A stretch of DNA of 64,000 bases from Pseudomonadota bacterium (GCA_023393635.1 JAEWKT010000039.1:53502-117501), one strand, 5' to 3'. Shown: positions 1-8,554, numbered from the stretch's first letter. The notes: a model not told the origin generated them from the letters alone. Translations and numbers: made by a program.

Positions 1-744
1 CAAAAAGCATTTGCTGAAGGTGGCCGTGCATTAGTTTATTTCCTCTCTCAATTTGCCGATATTGTTGAAGCTGGCGAAACTGAAGAAGAGAAAAAATACG
101 CGGACAACATTTTGTCGCTATTAACGCCAATTGCTAAAGCATTCTTAACTGAAGCAGGTTCTGAGGCTGCCAAGCATGGTGTACAGGTATTTGGTGGTCA
201 CGGCTTTATCAGTGAACACGGTATGGAACAAATTGTTCGTGATACCCGTATCTCTTGTCTTTATGAAGGTACCACTGAAATTCAGGCACTGGATTTGTTA
301 GGTCGTAAAGTGCTACAAACTCAGGGTGCACTGCTCAAAGACTTCACCAAAATTATTCATAAATTCTGTGAAGCCAATAAAGACAATGCCGCCATGGCAG
401 AGTTTGTTGAACCGCTTAGCGCCTTGAACAAAGAATGGGGCGACTTAACCATGAAAATTGGTATGAAAGCCATGCAAAACCCAGAGGAAGTGGGTGCTGC
501 TGCGGTGGATTACCTGTATTTCTCTGGTTATGTCACGTTAGCCTATCTATGGGCACGTATGGCTCTGGTTGCTCAACAGCAGTTGGCTGGTGATACTACC
601 GAAACTGACTTCTACAATGCCAAGGTAACGACTGCACGTTTCTACTTTAAGAAACTTCTGCCACGTACTCGTTCACATGTTGATGTGATTGAAACTGGCG
701 TAGAGCCATTAATGTCATTACATGCAGATCACTTTGCATTTTAA
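1..744 (+). CDS. acyl-CoA dehydrogenase, C-terminal part (5' end outside window)
   Basis: The reading frame is open from base 1, so this is the last 247 residues of a larger protein and the true start lies upstream. It should oxidise acyl-CoA to trans-2-enoyl-CoA with FAD in fatty-acid beta-oxidation. The motif VFGGHGFISEHGMEQ is followed by LYEGTTEIQ, where the Glu of YEGT corresponds to the usual catalytic base of acyl-CoA dehydrogenases (about visible residue 89). The C-terminal extension after this is typical of the ~590-residue bacterial subfamily. The same signature recurs in the next gene, so the two look like a tandem paralogous pair. A strong terminator follows. Confidence 0.93.
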   Translation, partial: QKAFAEGGRALVYFLSQFADIVEAGETEEEKKYADNILSLLTPIAKAFLTEAGSEAAKHGVQVFGGHGFISEHGMEQIVRDTRISCLYEGTTEIQALDLLGRKVLQTQGALLKDFTKIIHKFCEANKDNAAMAEFVEPLSALNKEWGDLTMKIGMKAMQNPEEVGAAAVDYLYFSGYVTLAYLWARMALVAQQQLAGDTTETDFYNAKVTTARFYFKKLLPRTRSHVDVIETGVEPLMSLHADHFAF

Positions 745-756
745 TTTGATGTAGAT

Positions 757-790
757 AAAAGCTGGCACTATGCCAGCTTTTGTTTTTTTA
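757..790 (+). terminator. rho-independent terminator after first acyl-CoA dehydrogenase
   Basis: The stem AGCTGGC/GCCAGCT closes a short loop and is followed by a T-rich run, 15-20 bases after the stop codon. Confidence 0.8.
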
Positions 791-939
791 TTTATCCAAC
801 TGTTTTTATTTTACCGTAATGCTTACGCGCCATGCAGTTCACGCAGCCTTCATATATCATGTGCCAAGCTGTTTTATTTGATAATGCATGCAACTTTCTA
901 ACTCAGTTCCTTTTTTAATTCGTTTTCTATAGGTGAATC

Positions 940-2721
940 ATGCCAATTTATAACGCTCCCTTAGCGGATATGCGCTTTATTTTAAACGACGTATTTGACG
1001 CTGAACAATTCTGGCAAAGCAATGAAGGTCTGGCGCATATTGATAGCGCAACCGTTGATGCCATTTTGGAAGAAATGGCCAAGTTTGCCCAGAACGTTAC
1101 CCTGCCCTTAAACCGTAGTGGTGATGAAGAAGGCGCTCGTATTGAAGACGGTCAGGTCTATACCCCTGCTGGTTTTAAACAAGCGTTCCGTCAATTTGCT
1201 GACGGTGGCTGGATTGGCTTGGGCGCTGACGAAGAATGGGGCGGTCAAGGCATGCCAAAAATGCTGACCGTACTGACTGATGAAATGTTGTTTGCTACCA
1301 ACCCATCGTTTCAGTTGTATCCCCTGCTCTCTATCGGCGCAGGCATGGCATTAAACAGCTATGCGTCAGAAGAACAAAAACAAACCTTTTTGCCAAAAAT
1401 TTATAGTGGCGAATGGGGCGGCACCATGTGCTTAACCGAACCGCATGCAGGCACTGACTTAGGGATTATTAAAACCAAAGCAGTGGCTAATGCCGATGGT
1501 ACTTACAATTTAACCGGTACTAAAATCTTTATTACTGGTGGCGATAACGACCTTTGTGAAAATATCATTCACTTAGTCCTAGCCAAAACCCCAGATGCCC
1601 CTGCAGGTTCACGTGGTATATCATTATTTATTGTGCCTAAATTTTTGGTCAATGAAGATGGTAGCCTAGGCGAGCGTAATCCTGTTGGTCCTGGTTCCAT
1701 TGAACACAAAATGGGTATTAAAGCATCTGCAACCTGCGTGATGAACTTTGATGAAGCCAAAGGTTATTTGGTCGGCAAAGAAAACGAAGGCTTAGCGGCC
1801 ATGTTTGTGATGATGAACTATGAGCGTTTGTCGATGGGAATTCAAGGGATTGGTGCCTCTGAATACGCTTACCAAAACGCGGCTCAATACGCCACAGATC
1901 GCCTGCAAGGTCGTAGCGCTACAGGTGTGAAACAGCCTGAAAAGCCAGCCGACAGTATTTTGGTGCATCCTGATGTACGCCGTATGCTGCTTAATGTTCG
2001 GGCAACCAACGAAGCTTCACGTGCCTTTGCAGTGTATACCGCGCAACAACTGGACATGACCAAGTTCTCTGCCGATGCCGAATTGGTTAAACAAGCCAAT
2101 GACCGTGTAGCCTTGCTAACACCAGTGGCCAAAGCCTATTTAACGGATGTTGCCTTAACCGCCACATTAGATGCACAAATGGTATTTGGTGGTCACGGCT
2201 ATATTCGTGAATGGGGCATGGAACAGTGCGTGCGTGACTTACGTATTGCCCAAATTTACGAAGGCACCAATGGTGTTCAGGCGCAGGATTTAATGGGACG
2301 TAAAGTGGTTAAAAATGGCGGTGCATTTGTGGCCACTTATTTAACCGAAATTCGTGACTTTGCCAATGGTTTGTCTGATTCGCTTAACTTCATTAAGCAA
2401 GCCACCTTAGATTCTTGTGACAAGCTAGAGCAAGTGACTCAATTTGTGATTAAACATGCACAAGCCAATCCCAGTGAAATTAATGCTGCGGCAATTGACT
2501 ACTTACATGTGTTTGGTTTGGTGAGTTTTACTTATATGTTTGCCAGAATGAGTGATGCGGCCAGCAAAAAATCTGGCGAATTCTATGACAACAAGTTGAA
2601 TTTGGCCAAATACTTTGTAACGCGTATGCTGCCTGAAATTGATTCACGTATTAGCAAAATTCAAGCAGGTAGTGATGTCATCATGCAATTTAGCCATGAC
2701 TACTTCACCACCTATGCCTAA
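940..2721 (+). CDS. acyl-CoA dehydrogenase (long-chain type, ~590 aa)
   Basis: A complete 593-residue FAD-dependent acyl-CoA dehydrogenase. The N-terminal helical part, the central beta domain (CLTEPHAGTDLG near residue 170, then TGTKIFITGGD) and the C-terminal helical domain are in the normal order. The catalytic Glu is expected in IYEGTNGVQ at about residue 440. The C-terminal extra domain of this subfamily is present. It is separated from its upstream paralogue by a terminator and about 195 bases, so it probably has its own promoter. Role: first step of beta-oxidation of longer acyl-CoAs; exact chain length cannot be read from sequence. The ATG is 4 bases after TAGGTGA, a weak ribosome site. 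Confidence 0.95.
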   Translation: MPIYNAPLADMRFILNDVFDAEQFWQSNEGLAHIDSATVDAILEEMAKFAQNVTLPLNRSGDEEGARIEDGQVYTPAGFKQAFRQFADGGWIGLGADEEWGGQGMPKMLTVLTDEMLFATNPSFQLYPLLSIGAGMALNSYASEEQKQTFLPKIYSGEWGGTMCLTEPHAGTDLGIIKTKAVANADGTYNLTGTKIFITGGDNDLCENIIHLVLAKTPDAPAGSRGISLFIVPKFLVNEDGSLGERNPVGPGSIEHKMGIKASATCVMNFDEAKGYLVGKENEGLAAMFVMMNYERLSMGIQGIGASEYAYQNAAQYATDRLQGRSATGVKQPEKPADSILVHPDVRRMLLNVRATNEASRAFAVYTAQQLDMTKFSADAELVKQANDRVALLTPVAKAYLTDVALTATLDAQMVFGGHGYIREWGMEQCVRDLRIAQIYEGTNGVQAQDLMGRKVVKNGGAFVATYLTEIRDFANGLSDSLNFIKQATLDSCDKLEQVTQFVIKHAQANPSEINAAAIDYLHVFGLVSFTYMFARMSDAASKKSGEFYDNKLNLAKYFVTRMLPEIDSRISKIQAGSDVIMQFSHDYFTTYA

Positions 2722-2787
2722 GAATGGACATGTGGCGTTAAATTAAGTCATTATTGAATCACTGACGTTTTTGTCTTACATGTATAT

Positions 2788-2822
2788 AAAAAGACCTGCC
2801 TATAGTGCAGGTCTTTTTTTGG
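2788..2822. terminator. bidirectional terminator between converging genes
   Basis: AAGACCTGC and GCAGGTCTT form a 9-bp stem, with A-rich sequence on one side and a T run on the other. It lies between the acyl-CoA dehydrogenase and the convergent RcnB-like gene, so it can serve both. Confidence 0.85.
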
Positions 2823-2882
2823 CTAATCATGGCTGTTAATCTGCATGGCTTAACTTTAAATTTCTTTGACTTAAACCTGTTG

Positions 2883-3245
2883 CTACCAGACTTGATAAAT
2901 CTGGTGATTATGGCGCGACACCTGAACGTATCGACCATCAATGCGGCGCCATTCATGACCTCGCGCAGGGGCGCTTAAGCGATAAGCACGCCAGTCATTG
3001 ACCACGTAGCGCGGCGCACGGTACTGCACTGGAATATAGTTGCCACGCTGCCACTGGCGTTGTTGTACTTTTTGCTTTTGAATTTGCTGCTTAATTTGTT
3101 TTTTCTTCAGTTGCTGTTGCTTAATTTGTTGCTGTTTAATCTGCTGGTAGTTACCCCGATGATCATTGAACCATGCATTGGCAGGGGCACTAGCCAACAT
3201 GACAGAGGCAGCTGCCATGGTTAAAGTTACAATTTTAATATTCAT
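2883..3245 (-). CDS. RcnB family periplasmic protein, Gln/Lys-rich
   Basis: A 120-residue exported protein. The chosen ATG at 3245 follows AGGAGA at good spacing; a longer open frame upstream lacks a ribosome site. Residues 1-23 form a signal peptide ending in APANA. Residues ~30-65 are an unusual run of KQQQ/KQQL units, and the last ~45 residues (WRAYRLSAPARGHEWRRIDG, then YVQV...IYQVW) match the conserved RcnB tail. E. coli RcnB is a periplasmic protein affecting nickel/cobalt export, but many family members have no known role and no metal exporter is adjacent here. Function is therefore open; family assignment is fairly secure. Confidence 0.8.
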   Translation of the reverse strand: MNIKIVTLTMAAASVMLASAPANAWFNDHRGNYQQIKQQQIKQQQLKKKQIKQQIQKQKVQQRQWQRGNYIPVQYRAPRYVVNDWRAYRLSAPARGHEWRRIDGRYVQVSRHNHQIYQVW

Positions 3246-3546
3246 GCGTATACTCTCCTGCACCGCAATATGTGGTCTGAACTGTGCAAACAAATGTTTG
3301 TTCGATACTGAATATAAAGTGCGGTATTGAAGAAACTGTGGATCAAGTTGGTGAGTTTAAGCGCACTCTTATCGAATGAAAGGTTAAAGTCATTCATAAT
3401 TAGTTACAAATTAGCTATCTCATACACTTTATGCGCAAATTTTAAGTGCCATTAATAGCTCATGCTTTGCCTATTGCATACGCGTCTATTTTAATTCCTT
3501 TATATGTCACTCATTGATTCTATCACTTTGAAGCGATTTATTTGCT
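3246..3546. other. divergent intergenic region
   Basis: About 300 AT-rich bases between the divergent RcnB-like and helicase genes. It must hold both promoters, but I see no convincing operator, RNA or small gene. Confidence 0.5.
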
Positions 3547-5037
3547 ATGACTGGTTATGAACCTTCTATTGAGACACACCCTATAAAAACGCCTTTTGTC
3601 TTAAATAATGTGTATTTTCATTTAAAAAAATCAGTGCAATTGCAACTGATTGAAAGCTCTCCCGCCTCATCCAGTCAAAGCCCAACACTACAATATGCCT
3701 TAAACACCATGCAGCAAATGATGCAGTATCGCGACAGTGTGATTAGCCGTAAAGGAATTGACGTACTGCCAGAATACTTATTTGTAAAGCAACTTGTTGA
3801 GCAGCATTTTCCAGCTATATTTTTAACGGGTGGTGCAGGCACAGGCAAAAGTACCTTTATTCAGTGGTTGTGCCGTGAATATCGTGGAGAAGTATTACTG
3901 GGTGCACCCACGGCAATGGCAGCAATCAATGTCGGTGGCCGCACATTGCACTCGCTGTTTCAATTACCACCAGCGTGGGTGGTGAAGCAAGATATTAAAC
4001 CTGGCAAAAAGCGAGAACTTAAAAAAGCAAAATTGCTCATTATTGATGAAATTTCTATGGTGACTGCCAATTTACTGGACGGCATTAGTGCTTATTTACG
4101 TCTAAACCGCGGCATTGATAAGCCCTTTGGCGGCTTAACCGTGGTGATGGTGGGCGACTTATTTCAATTGCCGCCCGTAATTGATGAAAAAACCAGTAGT
4201 CTGTTTGAGCAAGTGTATGGCAGCCCAAAGTTCTATAATGCACGCAGCCTAAAAACCACTGATTATTGCGCCATTGAGCTGACCCAAACCTATCGGCAAA
4301 CCCAGCAGGATTTTGTGCAAATACTATGCAATATCCGTGAGGGCAATGACATCAATAGCAGTATTCAGCAACTCAACCAGCAATGCCTGGTTAGCCAAAC
4401 GCCGCCACACGGTGCAGTATGGCTATCACCCAGAAATGCTGAAGTGGAGCATAAAAATAGAACTGAGCTGGCAAAGATTGATGCAGCCAATTTTTGTTAT
4501 GAAGGCGAGCTGCAAGGTGAATTCAAGTCCGACCGCCTACCCTCACCATTTTATTTGAATTTGAAAGTTGGCGCGCAGGTGATGTTTACTCAAAACGACC
4601 CAAAACGGCGCTGGTATAACGGCACGGTTGGGATCGTTAGTGCACTGCATGACGATGAAATTATTGTAAACCTTCAGCGCACTGGAGAAAAAGTAGCCAT
4701 TGAACGTGCAGAATGGCCAGAATATCACTATCAATGGAATGCCGCCAAACAGGAAATTGAGCGTATTGAAGTGGGCAGTTACACGCAATTTCCGTTAGTG
4801 CTGGCCTGGGCAATGACCATCCATAAAAGTCAGGGACGCACCATTGATAAAGTACACCTAGAACTGGGTAAAGGTGCTTTTGAGACTGGACAGACCTATG
4901 TGGCATTAAGTCGCTGCCGTACCTTAGAAGGCTTGTCTTTCTCTAGACCGCTAAAACCCTGCGACATATTGGTAGATATGGAGTCAGTTCACTTTTATCA
5001 GCATCTTCGTGCAGGCAATGTGTTGGCTCCCTCATAA
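3547..5037 (+). CDS. Pif1-like superfamily 1 DNA helicase
   Basis: A 496-residue ATPase of the Pif1/RecD-like SF1B group. Walker A is GGAGTGKST at about residues 95-104. The Walker B region LLIIDEISM is at about 163-171. Motif III (GDLFQLPPV) follows, and the C-terminal motif TIHKSQGRT (UvrD-type fold) is followed by YVALSRCRTLEGL, a Pif1/RecD2 hallmark. Pif1 proteins are 5'-to-3' helicases that unwind forked or G-quadruplex DNA; bacterial copies are scattered and their cell role is mostly untested. No nuclease or accessory domain is visible. The ATG is poorly supported by a ribosome site, and the ~85 residues before Walker A are not conserved to my eye, so the start could be further in. Confidence 0.88.
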   Translation: MTGYEPSIETHPIKTPFVLNNVYFHLKKSVQLQLIESSPASSSQSPTLQYALNTMQQMMQYRDSVISRKGIDVLPEYLFVKQLVEQHFPAIFLTGGAGTGKSTFIQWLCREYRGEVLLGAPTAMAAINVGGRTLHSLFQLPPAWVVKQDIKPGKKRELKKAKLLIIDEISMVTANLLDGISAYLRLNRGIDKPFGGLTVVMVGDLFQLPPVIDEKTSSLFEQVYGSPKFYNARSLKTTDYCAIELTQTYRQTQQDFVQILCNIREGNDINSSIQQLNQQCLVSQTPPHGAVWLSPRNAEVEHKNRTELAKIDAANFCYEGELQGEFKSDRLPSPFYLNLKVGAQVMFTQNDPKRRWYNGTVGIVSALHDDEIIVNLQRTGEKVAIERAEWPEYHYQWNAAKQEIERIEVGSYTQFPLVLAWAMTIHKSQGRTIDKVHLELGKGAFETGQTYVALSRCRTLEGLSFSRPLKPCDILVDMESVHFYQHLRAGNVLAPS

Positions 5038-5074
5038 TTATTCAAAGAACCCTACATTTTCTACAAAAGTTATT

Positions 5075-5093
5075 GTTAATGATAGTAATTATC
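5075..5093 (+). promoter_or_regulatory. Fur box
   Basis: These 19 bases match the classical Fur consensus (GATAATGATAATCATTATC) at 16 of 19 positions. The site lies about 60 bases before the siderophore receptor start and overlaps where its promoter should be. Iron repression of the receptor, and perhaps of the following hydroxylase gene, is the natural inference. Confidence 0.85.
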
Positions 5094-5155
5094 AATACAA
5101 TAGCAAACAATTTGTAACACTCCCTCAGCTTTTGTACGTTATGGAATGTCGTTTT

Positions 5156-7399
5156 ATGAAATACATCGTAAGTAGCAAAAAGAACCCGACTAAACATGGC
5201 AAAACCATGCTGGCATCCATGTTGTCTCTGGCAGCGCTTCCAGGGCTGGCAACTGCTGCCGAAAATGATGTATTACCAACCATTCAGGTCACTGCCCAGC
5301 AAAGTAACGACGCTTATAAAGTAGATCAGTCACAATCAGCTAAATTTACCGCGCCATTATTAGATACCCCAAAATCAGTAGCGGTTATTTCTAAACAACT
5401 GATTGAAGATACTCAAGTCACTACTTTGGCGGATGCCTTACGCACAGTACCAGGGATTACTTTAGGCGCAGGTGAAGGTGGCAACCCGAATGGGGATCGT
5501 CCATTTATTCGTGGTTATAACTCTGAAAGTTCGATATATACTGATGGTATACGTAACGCCACATCGCAAAACCGTGAAATGTTTGCAGTTGAGCAAGTTG
5601 AGGTCACTAAGGGTTCTGCGTCTGCAATGGGTGGCGCAGGCACAACCGGCGGTAGCATCAACCTGATCTCTAAAGTAGCCAAAAGCGGCGACTTTTTAGA
5701 AGGCTCCGTGGCGGGTGGTACCGACAGCTACGCACGTATTACCCTGGATGCTAACAAAGATTTTGGCAATGGAATTGCCGCTCGTGTTGCTGTACTGGGT
5801 CATCAAAATGAAAAACCAGGTCAGTCAAATGGTACAGAATATAAACGTGCTGGTATTGCACCAAGTATTAGCTTTGGTCTGGATACACCTACCCGTGCGA
5901 CGTTAAGCTATTACTATCTAAAAACTGATGATATGCCAGATTCAGGTATTCCATACCAATATGACTCGGTCAAAAAGACAACTGCTGGTAAACCCATCGA
6001 TGTAAAACAAGGGATTTACTATGGTCTACAGGATCGCGATTTTCAAAAGCAAGAAAATCAGATTGGTACGATCAACTTAGAACATGACTTGACTGACACT
6101 CTCACCATTAGCAACACTGCGGTATACAGTAAATCAAATAATGATTATCTATGGACACAACCTGATGATTCAAAAGGTAATGTGCTCAATGATAAAGTTT
6201 GGCGTCGCATCAACTCACGTATTACTGACACCGACATTTTTACTGATCAACTGGCATTAACAGGTAAGTTCAATACAGGCATGCTCCAGCATAGCTTCAA
6301 TGTGGGTGCAGAATATAGTGACCAGAAGTCAGATAAAGGGAATTATTTAACAACCTATCCTGGCTATGCTGATTCAACCACTGGGGGTTTTAACAGTGAC
6401 TGTAAAATCAATGATGCTTGGTGCACCTCTTTAACCAATCCAAATACCAATACACCCTGGTTAGGTACTGCCACAGCCAATAAGAATGTGACAACGACTA
6501 AAACCAATATTACCTCAGTTTACATGCTGGATAATATCGAGTTCACCCCTCAATGGTTACTTGATTTAGGAGTACGCTGGGATAAATTCAATACAGAGCA
6601 AACCACCAACGCCACTGGTGAAAAAATTGAAAGTGATACCGACTTCTTCACTTATCAGGCAGGTTTAACCTTTAAACCTGTTGAAAATGGTTCTATCTAT
6701 GCAAGCGTTGCAACCTCTGCCAATCCTGTTGGCGTAGATGGCGGTGATGGTTCAGAGGCTATTGGTAAGGCCTACATGGATTTAGATCCTGAAGAAGGAC
6801 GCACTTTTGAAATTGGGACAAAGTGGGATCTGTTTAGTGAGCGATTAAACTTAACAGCCGCCATTTTCCGTACTGAAAAGCAAAATACACGTATCCAGCT
6901 TGATGCAAGTACATACACCAATGGCGGTGAAACCAAAGTTGATGGTGTAGAACTTGGCTTAAACGGTCAAATCACTGATCAATGGGCGGTTTCTGCTGGA
7001 TATACCTATTTAGACAGTGAAACTGTAAATCCTGGCCCGTCATGTAACCGTCAAGGCGTATGTACGCCAGGCAACCCTGCCAAGGGTCAACAAATTCAAA
7101 ACGTGCCTGAAAACGCAGCCACTTTATGGACCACCTATAAAGTTATGCCGCAGTTAACATTAGGTGCAGGTGCAGTTGCGATGGACAAAGTCTATGGTGA
7201 CGCTGCCAATACCAAGTATGTTCCAGGTTATGTTCGCTATGATGCCATGGGTCGCTTTGATGTAAACCCACAGGTCAATGTACAGTTAAATGTGAATAAT
7301 TTATCCAATGAACGCTACTTTACCAAAGCTTATGCTTCTCATTATGCAACCGAAGCAGATGGCCGTAGTGCAGTATTGTCTTTAAACTTTAAATATTAA
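5156..7399 (+). CDS. TonB-dependent siderophore receptor, Fiu/PiuA-like
   Basis: An outer-membrane receptor of about 747 residues. I take the ATG at 5156 (MKYIVSSKK) because a signal peptide ending LATAAE follows about 35 residues later. A longer open frame begins inside the helicase gene and is not credible. The TonB-box region is LPTIQVTAQ, then the plug domain (SVAVISKQLIEDTQVTTL...; RGYNSESSIYTDGIRN) and a 22-strand barrel ending in aromatic LSLNFKY. Plug phrasing and the neighbouring PiuC/YbiX-type hydroxylase point to the Fiu/PiuA group, which imports catecholate iron complexes. Control by Fur is supported by the box just upstream. Substrate is inferred. Confidence 0.9.
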   Translation: MKYIVSSKKNPTKHGKTMLASMLSLAALPGLATAAENDVLPTIQVTAQQSNDAYKVDQSQSAKFTAPLLDTPKSVAVISKQLIEDTQVTTLADALRTVPGITLGAGEGGNPNGDRPFIRGYNSESSIYTDGIRNATSQNREMFAVEQVEVTKGSASAMGGAGTTGGSINLISKVAKSGDFLEGSVAGGTDSYARITLDANKDFGNGIAARVAVLGHQNEKPGQSNGTEYKRAGIAPSISFGLDTPTRATLSYYYLKTDDMPDSGIPYQYDSVKKTTAGKPIDVKQGIYYGLQDRDFQKQENQIGTINLEHDLTDTLTISNTAVYSKSNNDYLWTQPDDSKGNVLNDKVWRRINSRITDTDIFTDQLALTGKFNTGMLQHSFNVGAEYSDQKSDKGNYLTTYPGYADSTTGGFNSDCKINDAWCTSLTNPNTNTPWLGTATANKNVTTTKTNITSVYMLDNIEFTPQWLLDLGVRWDKFNTEQTTNATGEKIESDTDFFTYQAGLTFKPVENGSIYASVATSANPVGVDGGDGSEAIGKAYMDLDPEEGRTFEIGTKWDLFSERLNLTAAIFRTEKQNTRIQLDASTYTNGGETKVDGVELGLNGQITDQWAVSAGYTYLDSETVNPGPSCNRQGVCTPGNPAKGQQIQNVPENAATLWTTYKVMPQLTLGAGAVAMDKVYGDAANTKYVPGYVRYDAMGRFDVNPQVNVQLNVNNLSNERYFTKAYASHYATEADGRSAVLSLNFKY

Positions 7400-7441
7400 G
7401 TCTGGCAATAAACCATATTATTTTTATGGGATTGCGTTAAA

Positions 7442-7473
7442 ATAAATAGCCTCACCTTTGAGGCTATTTTTAT
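7442..7473 (+). terminator. terminator after siderophore receptor
   Basis: AATAGCCTCA and TGAGGCTATT form a 10-bp stem with a short CTT loop, followed by T-rich sequence. Its position between receptor and hydroxylase means the second gene may be only partly co-transcribed. Confidence 0.8.
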
Positions 7474-7511
7474 ATTTTATTCATTGCTATTTTATTTAAG
7501 GATACCAGTCA

Positions 7512-8195
7512 GTGATTCATCATATTCCAAACGTCTTGACCCCTGCACAAGTCAAACAATTTCGCGAACAGATGGATCAGGCCAACTGGACCAATGGGAA
7601 AATAACTGCAGGGACGCTTTCTGCCGCTGTTAAAAGAAACCAGCAGTTACCTGAAGATTCACCCCTCACGCATCATTTAAGTGAACAAGTCATTAATGCA
7701 GTATGGAATCATCCGCTGTTTGTGTCGGCTGCGCTACCGCACCTGATGATTCCCCCTTTATTTAATCGCTATGAAGCCAATGAATCATTTGGATTTCATG
7801 TTGATAATGCCATTCGCTTAATTCGTGGCAGCAATCAGCATATCCGCACCGATGTATCTTGCACCTTATTTTTAAGTGAGCCTGAAGAGTACGAGGGTGG
7901 TGAGCTTGTCATTGAAGACACTTATGGCTTTCATGAAATTAAGTTACCCGCAGGTGACCTGATTTTATATCCCTCAACTAGCTTGCATCAAGTTACACCA
8001 GTCACCCAGGGATGCCGAGTCGCGTCGTTTTTTTGGGTGCAAAGTATGGTACGTGATGACAGCAAACGTCATATGTTATTTAATTTGGATGAAACTATTC
8101 AAAGCTTACGCGTCCAACACGGTGACCAATTCCCCGAAGCCATTAAGCTCACCAGTTTGTATCATAACCTGATCCGTATGTGGGCCGAGGTTTAA
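7512..8195 (+). CDS. piuC: PKHD-type Fe(II)/2-oxoglutarate hydroxylase, PiuC/YbiX
   Basis: A 227-residue protein whose length and motifs fit the PiuC/YbiX family. The iron-binding triad is visible: H96 and D98 in FHVDNA and the distal H159 in SLHQVTP. The 2-oxoglutarate-binding Arg is in GCRVASFFW at about 169. The family is commonly paired with Fiu/PiuA-type receptors, as here. The substrate of the hydroxylase is not established to my knowledge; a role in handling the imported siderophore is assumed. GTG is the likely start (GTGATTCATCAT), about 6 bases after a weak AAGGATA. Confidence 0.92.
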   Translation: MIHHIPNVLTPAQVKQFREQMDQANWTNGKITAGTLSAAVKRNQQLPEDSPLTHHLSEQVINAVWNHPLFVSAALPHLMIPPLFNRYEANESFGFHVDNAIRLIRGSNQHIRTDVSCTLFLSEPEEYEGGELVIEDTYGFHEIKLPAGDLILYPSTSLHQVTPVTQGCRVASFFWVQSMVRDDSKRHMLFNLDETIQSLRVQHGDQFPEAIKLTSLYHNLIRMWAEV

Positions 8196-8256
8196 AGTAA
8201 ACTTTTGCCACGGCTAACAGACACTTTGTTAACTAATCAGTGAGTGGCATTTTTTG

Positions 8257-8284
8257 TTGACATCATTTATAAATCGCTTATTAT
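8257..8284 (+). promoter_or_regulatory. strong sigma-70 promoter for the leu leader/leuA
   Basis: A perfect -35 (TTGACA, 8257-8262) is followed after 16 bases by TATTAT (8279-8284), a 5/6 match to the -10. Transcription should start near 8290-8292, which coincides with the ATG of the leader peptide, implying a leaderless transcript. Confidence 0.7.
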
Positions 8285-8290
8285 CAAGGA

Positions 8291-8386
8291 ATGAATAATA
8301 ACGTTATATTTTTCGCCCCTTATTTTTCTGGCCTATTTAATAATAACTCTGGCCTGTTACTACTGCTGCGCGTTGCGCGCATATAA
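8291..8386 (+). CDS. candidate leucine-rich leader peptide of leuA (leuL-like)
   Basis: A 31-codon open frame starting ATG at 8291. Its C-terminus is GLLLLLRVARI: five consecutive Leu codons (CTG TTA CTA CTG CTG, 8354-8368) plus one earlier Leu. This is the classical design of an amino-acid attenuation leader and it sits about 170 bases before leuA, the first enzyme of leucine synthesis. AAGGA directly abuts the ATG, too close for a normal ribosome site, but the promoter places the mRNA start at or next to the ATG, so leaderless initiation would explain this. Translation is not proven. Confidence 0.72.
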   Translation: MNNNVIFFAPYFSGLFNNNSGLLLLLRVARI

Positions 8387-8490
8387 TATTTTTACCTCGC
8401 CCCTGTGTCTTCTGACACCAAACTTTTAAAGTCAGTTAAATCGCTTCTTATACTCAAATTGTACTTGATACATTTGAACTGACTTTTGCC
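8367..8490 (+). promoter_or_regulatory. candidate leu attenuator: competing RNA hairpins
   Basis: Three inverted repeats follow the Leu codons. TGCGCG/CGCGCA (8367-8381) lies in the last leader codons. GTGTC/GACAC forms a small hairpin near 8405-8418. AAAGTCAGTT (8428-8437) pairs with AACTGACTTT (8477-8486), whose 3' arm runs into TTTT, like a weak terminator. GTCAG at 8431 could instead pair with CTGAC at 8412, giving mutually exclusive structures. The logic fits ribosome-stall attenuation; no folding calculation was run. Confidence 0.5.
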
Positions 8491-8554
8491 CTAAAAATTT
8501 TAATCGTTAAATGAATTCATCAGTCGTCTTATACACTGAAAATGGAGAATAGCC

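Noticed and set aside
1569..2132. Minus-strand open frames inside the acyl-CoA dehydrogenase
   Set aside because: Codon-shadow frames of the plus-strand gene without ribosome sites.
3060..3170. Short repeats resembling a CRISPR or tandem array
   Set aside because: They are codons for a Gln/Lys-rich stretch of the RcnB-like protein, too short and irregular for CRISPR.
5009..5155. Possible longer siderophore receptor start inside the helicase gene
   Set aside because: The frame begins inside the preceding gene, spans the Fur box and promoter, and the signal peptide only makes sense from 5156.
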